From NCBI GenBank assembly GCA_913009765.1, contig CAJVYT010000198.1:1-7761 (forward strand): a DNA stretch of 7,761 nt, written 5' to 3'. Both the position numbers and the translations under genes were made by a program. Under the pieces are notes generated by a model. It did no database searches, was not told the DNA's origin, and worked only from the letters and a program-made list of their open reading frames with translations. Below, piece after piece: positions 1-4,658 of this stretch. Source of the DNA: an uncultured candidate division Zixibacteria bacterium (GTDB lineage Bacteria; Zixibacteria; MSB-5A5; GN15; FEB-12). Position 1 is the stretch's first letter; each line of letters opens with the position of its first letter.

Positions 1-467
1 CTTTGAGAAATTACTGCGTTAAAAGCCGGGGCAAGCACTCTCTCGAAATTATGGCGTCCAACGATTCTGGAATAATAGGACTCAACACTTTGTCCCCCCT
101 TTTTCAGGGTCAGCATGCGGGGCGCTGCAAAAAACAGTTCTGCAAAATTAAGCTGCGAAGGGATCGATTTTAACTTATTGTCTACCAACATCTTAAAGCC
201 GACCTTCTCACGTTTAATCAACCGGTCAAGAATCCGGCAATCTTCTATGATGTCCAGTAGATTACGATAGGAATTGTAACAGGTGTGGGCTCCTAATTCG
301 ATCCAGAAACCCTTAGCCTCATTCTCAAACCGATGGGAGTGAAAGGTACCACCCACTTTTTTGCTCTTTTCGATTACTAAAGTCTTGAGTCCTTCTCCGG
401 CACAGTAATGCGCCAGACTCAATCCACTAATCCCTGCCCCTATTATAATAATGTCATATCTTCCCAT
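1..467 (-). CDS. FAD-dependent oxidoreductase, protoporphyrinogen oxidase/amine oxidase-like (N-terminal part, cut by window edge)
   Basis: The minus strand is open from ATG 467 to the left edge, giving 155 codons of an incomplete gene. The N-terminus is a Rossmann FAD-binding fold: a beta strand (YDIIII), the dinucleotide motif G10-A-G12-I-S-G15, then V-I-E33-K, where the acidic residue would bind the ribose, followed by a GG turn at 39-40. A second FAD-contact-like stretch, ELGAH, lies at 57-61. Residues 128-155 (VESYYSRIVG, then a P-A-F segment) resemble the 'ES..E/YY..R..G' region of HemY-type oxidases. UDP-galactopyranose mutase shares the fold, but the YY-R-IVG stretch fits the PPOX-like group better. 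Members of this group often sit in polysaccharide and lipid-modification loci, so a role on a glycan or its lipid carrier is possible but inferred. An AGGA at 477-480 lies 9 bases before the ATG and supports this start. The gene is divergent from the plus-strand glycan operon. Substrate unknown. Confidence 0.85.
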   Translation of the reverse strand, partial: MGRYDIIIIGAGISGLSLAHYCAGEGLKTLVIEKSKKVGGTFHSHRFENEAKGFWIELGAHTCYNSYRNLLDIIEDCRILDRLIKREKVGFKMLVDNKLKSIPSQLNFAELFFAAPRMLTLKKGGQSVESYYSRIVGRHNFERVLAPAFNAVISQ

Positions 468-505
468 CAAACGTAATCCTGCTTTTTAGACTTAACGGCT
501 TTTGT

Positions 506-540
506 CTGAAATATAATTTTGATTGATTATATCATTTCAG
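506..540. promoter_or_regulatory. Dyad symmetry overlapping the minus-strand -10, possible operator
   Basis: The arms CTGAAAT (506-512) and ATTTCAG (534-540) are perfect inverted repeats. Inside them ATAAT (513-517) and ATTAT (526-530) are also complementary, with a 3-base offset on one side. The dyad covers the extended -10 of the oxidoreductase gene, a typical place for a repressor site. It could instead be chance symmetry in AT-rich DNA. Confidence 0.35.
526..534 (-). promoter_or_regulatory. Extended -10 promoter for the FAD oxidoreductase gene
   Basis: Read on the minus strand, positions 534 to 526 spell TGATATAAT, a perfect TGn-TATAAT extended -10. No good -35 lies 16-18 bases upstream. 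A perfect TTGACA exists at 564-559, but its 27-base spacing is too long, and extended -10 promoters can do without a -35. Transcription would start near 519, leaving a leader of about 50 bases before the ATG at 467. Confidence 0.5.
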
Positions 541-639
541 CTGTTTTTCGAGAAAACTTGTCAAAAGTCAGTCCAACTCTGTTCCATCTCATACCGTCAT
601 TTCCAGCAGAATCCGGCAAGAGGCAGTCGAGAGGTCTGA

Positions 640-656
640 TGTCAATAGTGGACACC
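640..656 (+). repeat. IS3 terminal inverted repeat, orfB end
   Basis: Reading inward from 640 the sequence is TGTCAATAGTGGACACC. It shares the TGTCA tip, an ATAG and a final CC with the other end, if two bases are gapped. It lies just beyond the transposase stop at 664. The exact outer base is uncertain; a TGATGTCA start at 637 is an alternative. Confidence 0.45.
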
Positions 657-663
657 AAATCGT

Positions 664-864
664 TTATGCCGACAACCTTTTTTTATAGAACTGTTTTTCA
701 TAAGCAGCAGGCGATAGATACCCCGGCCGCTTCTGCTTTCTCTGGCGACTATAGAAAACCTCTATATACTCTGTAATGTCCTGAATTGCTTCTTCCCTCG
801 TTCTGTAATTTTTGTGATGTACAAGTTCCTGTTTAAGCGTTCCCCAAAAACTCTCTTTAGTACC
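664..864 (-). pseudogene. IS3-family transposase OrfB, C-terminal fragment
   Basis: The minus frame ending at TAA 664-666 gives 66 residues that match the end of IS3 OrfB transposases. They begin with K-E-S-F-W-G-T-L-K, which carries the catalytic glutamate of the DDE triad. Then follow ELVHH, YRTREEA, Y-I-E-V-F-Y-S-R-Q-R and the near-terminal GYLSPAAYE motif. The two catalytic aspartates and the rest of the roughly 280-residue protein are missing. The frame continues upstream into unrelated sequence, so the break lies at about 860-885. It is the 3' remnant of the element whose orfA start is at 1883. Confidence 0.85.
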
Positions 865-1700
865 TTACAAATAATTTCTTTGCATTTTTTGGCAAAAAAC
901 AAAAAAATTGCAAGCTCAGGGATAATAACAAGCTCTTTGAGTTTAAGAGCAGTTGCAATAACTTTACGACCAAGCCGAGTTAGATGGTACTTGTAGGAAT
1001 GAGCGATCTTCTTGATTAAGCCGTGTACACAAAGGTGTTTTAGTATTCGGCAAACTTGACCGGTGGATTTTTTCACCAACATAGCGCACAAGTTTTTGTT
1101 CTGAAAACCGCGAATATTGAACTCTCCATTATAATCGCAAGAAAAAGCTTCCGGTCATCGTTGCTGAAAAAGTTAAATCCTTTATACGAACGATTGTTTT
1201 CAACTACTTCCTTTGAGATTTTGTTAAGATTCCGTACCCCTGCTCTTTTGTCATCAATAGCAGAAACAAACTCCATATATCGATGATTGGCAAGGAATAA
1301 TATCTTCTGCAACGGAACAAGACTGTAGATGCCTTTTTTCATACGAGCTACTTTCATATCAGATGTCCCGTCACGATGTTCTACCTTCCGGCAGTGTTGA
1401 AAAAAGGAAATATTGTTTGCAGTTGTTTCTATTCTCAGGATCATGCCGAATTTATCGTACATCTTGATAGAAGCCGGACCCATACCATGTTTTATACGCG
1501 TGCCCTGAATGCGGGTGCTGAAATCATTGCCCATCTCATCCTGGTAGTTGCCGTGAAATTTCTTGCCAAGGAATGTGGCAATGTTCCGGGGCCTTACCGT
1601 ATGAATGGCAGTTCGTGTGAGTGTGTCGTATATTGTCTGTAAATAGCTCTGCCGTTTGAAAACAATATCTGTTGCATACTCTATTCTGCATAATGCTCCA
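865..1700 (-). pseudogene. Fragment of a repeated uncharacterised family with MarR-like winged-helix C-terminus (5'-truncated, two frameshifts)
   Basis: Three minus frames join into one protein. First is WSIMQ at 1700-1686, then after an extra base in 1682-1685 a long stretch starting EYATDIVFKRQ. It continues through FLGKKFHGNYQDEMGND, TRIKHGMGP, SIKMYDKFG, EHRDGT and SYKGFNFFSNDD. A base is then missing at about 1128-1129, and the next frame gives GEFNIRGFQNKN and the C-terminal helix-turn-helix-like part STGQVCRILKHLCVHGLIKK with a basic wing, ending near PELA. I recall similar proteins of roughly 450 residues, often multicopy in environmental genomes and sometimes labelled MarR-type regulators; this is memory, not a search. 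The first half of the protein is absent. Its 5' edge joins IS3 orfA and its 3' edge joins IS3 orfB. The true biochemical role of the family is unknown to me. Confidence 0.7.
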
Positions 1701-1883
1701 ACTCTCTGTTTTATTTTTCTTTCCAGGCATAACTACCCCTTTGTCTCTATTTTGTTTCCTCCAACTATACAATGTATTGGTAGTTACTCCTGTCTCGCGG
1801 CTTAATTCTACCACTGATTCAGAGATTGGCGGCATCATTCGCCTTTCTATTGCTGCTTTGTATTCCTCTGTGTACTTTCCCAT
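1695..1883 (-). pseudogene. IS3-family OrfA, N-terminal HTH fragment
   Basis: From ATG 1883 the minus strand encodes 63 residues: YTEEYKAAIERRMMPP, then VVELSRETGVTTNTLYSWRKQ, a classic transposase helix-turn-helix that binds IS ends, then a basic linker ending SWS. In intact relatives the linker leads into a 'WSSEDKF' segment and a leucine zipper; here the next codons belong to another family. The AGAGG about 6 bases before ATG 1883 supports this start; a TTG at 1904 would add seven residues. About 60 of the usual 100 or so residues remain, and orfB is not joined by any frameshift window, so no transposase can be made. Confidence 0.8.
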
Positions 1884-1922
1884 CTGTCGCCTCTTCTCCG
1901 CCAACCTGTTTTAGTTATTTAA

Positions 1923-1941
1923 GGCGACATCTATCCTGACA
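1923..1941 (-). repeat. IS3 terminal inverted repeat, orfA end
   Basis: Reading inward on the minus strand from 1941 the sequence is TGTCAGGATAGATGTCGCC, imperfectly matching the end at 640. It lies about 40 bases before the orfA ATG at 1883, the usual place for an IS3 left end. The outer base could also be two further out (TGTGTCA). Confidence 0.45.
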
Positions 1942-1989
1942 CAGGGGGCTCAATAGAAAGAATGATGGGGATCCCGGAGTCACACATAT

Positions 1990-2142
1990 ATGGCATGGAT
2001 TAAAAAAATTCGCCAACTTTATCGAAGGTGCTCATATATTAAAAAACATTTGTGGGTAATAGAAAGGGTCATCAGCGGGGCACGCCGGGTTGGCAAGAGT
2101 ACACTCTTTCAGCAATATCAAGCCTGTTTCTGTCAAAGTTGA
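1990..2142 (+). pseudogene. Possible P-loop ATPase fragment (Walker A)
   Basis: ATG 1990 opens a 50-codon frame, with GGAG at 1976-1979 about 10 bases before it. Residues near 30-45 read VISGARRVGKSTLFQQY, a perfect Walker A (GxxxxGKS) in a context like the AAA_14 / DUF4143-type ATPases (G-x-RR-x-GK-T/S-T-L). No Walker B or later domain follows and the frame stops at 2142, so if real it is only an N-terminal stump. Such ATPases have about 380-420 residues. It sits 50 bases beyond the IS3 end, in decayed DNA. A chance match in a short frame cannot be excluded. Confidence 0.35.
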
Positions 2143-2242
2143 CTTTGTCTCTAAAAGTGGTATTATTTTAAAGTTGTTTCCAATACGAAAAATGTTTGTT
2201 TTCAAAGAGATTTACTATGAAGTTGTATTATGCGGAAAATGC

Positions 2243-2272
2243 CCATATGTAACTGAAAGGGCGGAGCTGTGA
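2243..2272 (+). repeat. Imperfect direct repeat, copy A
   Basis: This 30-base stretch matches 2811-2840 at 24 positions without gaps, with the shared core ATGTAACTGA followed by CGGAGC and GTGA. Similarity fades on both sides. Read in the frame ending at TGA, both copies give a V-T-E-R/K-x-E-x stop ending, so the pair might derive from the 3' end of a gene, though no longer shared frame exists. The two copies bracket the epimerase remnant. Confidence 0.55.
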
Positions 2273-2350
2273 GAAAGGGACTATAAGATTCACAGCCAAT
2301 TAGTGGGGCATACATAATCGTATTCGATATTCGTCGCCTTTAGGTAATGT

Positions 2351-2378
2351 TTAGCTTTTATCAAAAAATTTATATAAT
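2351..2378 (+). promoter_or_regulatory. Candidate sigma70-type promoter upstream of the glycan operon
   Basis: A perfect TATAAT at 2373-2378 has a poor -35 (TTAGCT, 2351-2356) 16 bases upstream. Transcription would start inside or next to the nine-C run at 2383-2391, leaving a leader of about 170 bases before the epimerase remnant at 2555. AT-rich DNA gives such -10 boxes by chance, so support is modest. Confidence 0.35.
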
Positions 2379-2382
2379 ATCT

Positions 2383-2391
2383 CCCCCCCCC
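2383..2391 (+). repeat. Run of nine C
   Basis: Nine consecutive C follow the candidate -10 by four bases, in otherwise AT-rich DNA. Homopolymer runs of this length can change length by slippage, and at a transcription start they can alter promoter output. A length error from sequencing or assembly is also possible. Confidence 0.7.
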
Positions 2392-2543
2392 ATACAGGGA
2401 ATTTCCCCTTGGTAAATTTAAGTTTTACTCCTTATAGAGGCGTATGTAACGTATTATTGAAAAAGCATAATCCATAATCACACTATCAACTAAAATTTAA
2501 ATAGATGATTTTTATGTATAAATATTTCAATTGAGGATTATAC

Positions 2544-2552
2544 GGGGAGGAG
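2544..2552 (+). promoter_or_regulatory. Strong ribosome binding site deciding the epimerase start
   Basis: GGGGAGGAG ends two bases before ATG 2555, and its GGAGG core (2546-2550) is four bases from the start. This selects ATG 2555 over the in-frame TTG at 2531, which would add eight residues and lacks its own site. Confidence 0.7.
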
Positions 2553-2554
2553 CA

Positions 2555-2773
2555 ATGACAAAGGAGATATTAGTTACAGGCGGCTTTGGTTTTATAGGCG
2601 GACACTTAATTGAGCGGTTGTTAAGCGATGAAAATAACAGGGTTCATGTGGTTGATAATCTCAGTAGCAATCCAATTCCTCTTGAGAATCTTTTAAAGGA
2701 ACTTGGAACAACTACAAACTTAACATATGATATTAAATCTATCAGTGACTATTGTAAGGACAGTTCATTTTAG
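2555..2773 (+). pseudogene. NAD-dependent sugar epimerase/dehydratase, N-terminal stump
   Basis: The 72 codons encode the first part of an extended short-chain dehydrogenase fold. The NAD motif G9-G-F-G12-F-I-G15 follows strand EILVT, and the second strand ends VVDNLSS with D34 as the usual ribose-binding acid. The family uses about 300-340 residues to convert nucleotide sugars. The Ser/Tyr-xxx-Lys catalytic centre and the substrate domain are absent. After the TAG at 2771 none of the three forward frames shows the expected YHLAS-type continuation, so this looks like a deletion rather than a single frameshift or point mutation. A strong ribosome binding site remains. The gene leads the operon and may still be translated, but it cannot be an active epimerase. 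It suggests that the locus once made, or took over a segment that made, a nucleotide sugar of its own. Confidence 0.8.
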
Positions 2774-2810
2774 TTCAATTTATTGATGGTAGGTTGCAGT
2801 CTAATTAGAC

Positions 2811-2840
2811 GCACATGTAACTGAGAAGACGGAGCAGTGA
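2811..2840 (+). repeat. Imperfect direct repeat, copy B
   Basis: This copy pairs with 2243-2272 (24 of 30 identical). It lies between the stop of the truncated epimerase and the methyltransferase start, ending 17 bases before the ATG at 2858. Its GGAG (2831-2834) is too far from that ATG to act as a normal ribosome binding site. Confidence 0.55.
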
Positions 2841-2843
2841 TTG

Positions 2844-2868
2844 CATAAGCAAGGCTTATGAAAAGCCT
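2844..2868 (+). promoter_or_regulatory. Alternative hairpins over the methyltransferase start codon
   Basis: CATAAGC (2844-2850) and GCTTATG (2854-2860) form a perfect 7-bp stem with a 3-base loop, and its 3' arm ends with the ATG start at 2858. A second stem, AGGCTT (2852-2857) with AAGCCT (2863-2868), uses the same GCTT and would place the ATG in its loop. The two cannot form together. There is no good Shine-Dalgarno at normal distance. This could tune translation or simply reflect weak, coupled initiation. Confidence 0.4.
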
Positions 2869-3631
2869 CAAAAAAATATTACGTCACATAGCAAGAAATT
2901 TACTTACGTTTGCTGATTTAGACCTGAAAGTTGCCCGCTCACGTCTTGATTCACTTGGAGCACGGCACATTGAGATTAGTGCTGTTATTTCAGAAGATGA
3001 TGCTTATGGGCAAGCGGACGACTACTTGCTTAATTTGGTACCAGCTCTTATAGCGAGAGCTCGTGACATAAAGTTAGATTTACTAGAAGAGCGAGGTGCA
3101 CCCGCACTAGTCCACCAGTGGCCCGGTGAACACTATAAGTTTTTGGTGGCAATTATAAAAGAGATAAAACCTAAAAATGTACTTGAGATAGGAACTCATA
3201 CAGGGCTTAGTGCCTTGTCAATGCTCCCATTTCTACCTGAAGATGCAGAATTGATTACAATAGACATTATTCCATGGAATCAAATACATGGAACTTATCT
3301 AAAGCATTCTGATTTTACCAATGATAAGTTTACGCAAATAATCTGTGATCTTGCTAATCCCTATATAGCTGAGATTCATGCTGATATATTGCGTAAGTCC
3401 GACGTAATATTTATCGATGCTCCTAAGGATAATATTTTTGAACGTAACCTACTAGCAAACTTCTCAAATATAGGTTTGAAATCCGGAACTCTGTTAATTT
3501 TTGATGACATCCGCTTATGGAACATGTTGTCAATATGGCGAGAGATTGACCATCCTAAATTGGATATAACAAACTTTGGGCACTGGACTGGAACTGGCTT
3601 GGTCGCATGGAAAGATATAACATCTTCGTAA
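2858..3631 (+). CDS. Class I SAM-dependent methyltransferase (Methyltransf_24-like)
   Basis: A 257-residue protein with the Rossmann methyltransferase pattern. Motif I is NVLEIGTHTGLSAL at 107-120, which binds SAM through the glycines. Strand 2 ends in ELITID at 131-136, with D136 likely contacting the ribose. DVIFIDAPK (182-190) is the strand 4 region, GTLLIFDDIRLW (210-221) has the paired aspartates typical of Methyltransf_24 and O-methyltransferase-3-like proteins, and GHWTGTGLVAW (241-251) closes the fold. The first 100 residues are mostly helical and soluble, with no signal peptide. In this setting it probably methylates a sugar or sugar-phosphate of the glycan, possibly as an end cap, but the acceptor is unknown. 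An in-frame stop at 2846-2848 rules out an earlier start; ATG 2858 has only a weak AAGG four bases away. It is the first intact gene of the plus-strand operon, 39 bases before the GT2 gene. Confidence 0.85.
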   Translation: MKSLKKILRHIARNLLTFADLDLKVARSRLDSLGARHIEISAVISEDDAYGQADDYLLNLVPALIARARDIKLDLLEERGAPALVHQWPGEHYKFLVAIIKEIKPKNVLEIGTHTGLSALSMLPFLPEDAELITIDIIPWNQIHGTYLKHSDFTNDKFTQIICDLANPYIAEIHADILRKSDVIFIDAPKDNIFERNLLANFSNIGLKSGTLLIFDDIRLWNMLSIWREIDHPKLDITNFGHWTGTGLVAWKDITSS

Positions 3632-3670
3632 ATAATAAATGAAATGATTAAGGTGGAGTCAGTCTAATCA

Positions 3671-4642
3671 ATGATCCCAGTTAGTATTTGTCTCACTACA
3701 TGGAACCGTGCATCTGTGTTGCCTAAAACACTTGATAGTATTTTAGCTCAGGGTTTTGAAGATTTTGAGTTGATTATCAGTGATGACTGTTCATCCGACA
3801 ACACTGAAGATATTTGTCGCTCCTATGAAGTAAAAGACGCTCGAGTGAAGTATTACCGTAATCCCAAAAATCTGAACATGCCGGGGAATTTGAATTCTGC
3901 TATCCAGAAAGCCAAAGGAACTTATATTGCAAATCTACATGATGGTGACGTATACCGCCCCGATCTCATTAGCAAGTGGAAATTTGCTTTAGATGAAGTG
4001 CCGACTTCAGCTTTTGTATTTAACGACTATGAGACTGTTCTAAAAGATGGAACACGTCGAATATACAAAATGCCATTTGGAACTCATGTCCCTGGGAAAG
4101 AAATAGCACTACACTTTTTTCGTACTGTAACATCCTGTGTTTGGGGCACGGCAATGGTACGGTCATCCGCATATCAAAGAGCTGGACTTCTTGATCCATC
4201 CTTTGGATTTATAAGTGATGTTGAGTTGTGGTTACGCCTATCATATTTGTGGGATGTGGCCTATATTAATGAACCGCTTATAAATCTTGGTCCTCGACCA
4301 ACAGATCATCCATTCCGACATGAACTTTGGCGTGCAGCCTTCTGGTCCTTTAGCATCTATATAAAATATTTAAGGAAGTATCGTATCCGGTTAGGAGAAC
4401 CCATCGATAATTACTTATTATCGTATAAATCCAAGAGACGAAAGTTCTTTATTCGTCAGCTTCTATCCTGTATTAAACATGCGCAGTGGGATCGAATGCG
4501 CGAGGGATTGGCAATATGGCGAGATGCGGATGATCCTCTTCTTCGAAAAATTGGATGTGCTCTAGGGCACCCTAACTGGTTGCCAAGTTGGTATGAATCT
4601 CAATTGTGGTCATTAAGTCAACTACCAAAGGACTTAAATTAA
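3671..4642 (+). CDS. Glycosyltransferase family 2 (GT-A fold)
   Basis: A 323-residue protein that starts directly with the GT2 signature VSICLTTWNRASVLPKTLDS (4-23). The nucleotide-binding SDDCSSDNT follows at 37-45 with D38 and D39. The metal-binding DxD equivalent is HDGDVYRP at 90-97 (D91, D93), and SDVELWLRL at 182-190 stands where the catalytic-base ED and following W usually lie. The region from about residue 225 to the end is basic and has no clear membrane span, so it is likely cytoplasmic or peripheral. It would transfer a sugar from a nucleotide donor onto the growing lipid-linked oligosaccharide. Donor and linkage cannot be read from sequence. A GGTGGAG (3652-3658) lies 12 bases before ATG 3671, slightly long but usable. 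It is 39 bases after the methyltransferase and 16 bases before the next glycosyltransferase, in keeping with one transcript. Confidence 0.9.
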   Translation: MIPVSICLTTWNRASVLPKTLDSILAQGFEDFELIISDDCSSDNTEDICRSYEVKDARVKYYRNPKNLNMPGNLNSAIQKAKGTYIANLHDGDVYRPDLISKWKFALDEVPTSAFVFNDYETVLKDGTRRIYKMPFGTHVPGKEIALHFFRTVTSCVWGTAMVRSSAYQRAGLLDPSFGFISDVELWLRLSYLWDVAYINEPLINLGPRPTDHPFRHELWRAAFWSFSIYIKYLRKYRIRLGEPIDNYLLSYKSKRRKFFIRQLLSCIKHAQWDRMREGLAIWRDADDPLLRKIGCALGHPNWLPSWYESQLWSLSQLPKDLN

Positions 4643-4658
4643 GATATAGCAATACACC

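Larger units (their letters stand above)
640..1941 (-). mobile_element. Degenerate IS3-family insertion sequence with its middle replaced by foreign DNA
   Basis: Both ends of an IS3-family element are present in the minus orientation: the start of orfA (HTH protein) near 1883 and the end of orfB (DDE transposase) finishing at 664. Candidate ends are TGTCA... at 640 reading inward and its counterpart reading inward from 1941, which fit the TG...CA termini of the family. About 830 bases between the two halves (roughly 865-1694) encode a different protein family, and the C-terminal part of orfA plus most of orfB is absent. So this is not a simple insertion into an IS: material was lost as well. 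I see no matching 3-4 bp target duplication at the outer ends (left flank TGA, right flank CAG). The element cannot be autonomous. Confidence 0.75.
2143..2554. other. Intergenic region without an intact gene
   Basis: No convincing protein is seen on either strand. A 60-codon frame covering 2090-2272 is unlike anything I know and overlaps the P-loop fragment. The region holds one copy of an imperfect direct repeat (2243-2272), a candidate promoter (2351-2378), nine C in a row (2383-2391), and a small dyad GGGAA-T-TTCCC at 2397-2407. It ends with the ribosome binding site of the epimerase remnant. It is rich in A and T apart from the C run. Confidence 0.6.

Noticed and set aside
559..564. Perfect TTGACA on the minus strand as -35 of the oxidoreductase promoter
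   Set aside because: It is 27 bases from the TATAAT, far outside the usable spacing.
585..630. Resemblance to the dispersed proteobacterial repeat with CGTCATTCC...GGAATCCGG
   Set aside because: Only a degenerate match around ccgtcatttccagcagaatccgg; too weak to call without a second copy.
519..776. Plus-strand open frame of 85 codons
   Set aside because: It runs antisense over the end of IS3 orfB and has no recognisable protein pattern or ribosome binding site.
1376..1914. Plus-strand open frames at 1376-1642 and 1672-1914
   Set aside because: Both are antisense to the winged-helix and OrfA fragments, whose minus-strand reading has clear family motifs.
2090..2272. Plus-strand 60-codon frame
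   Set aside because: It overlaps the Walker A frame, has no start signal and no known motif. Its last codons coincide with repeat copy A, which is noted separately.
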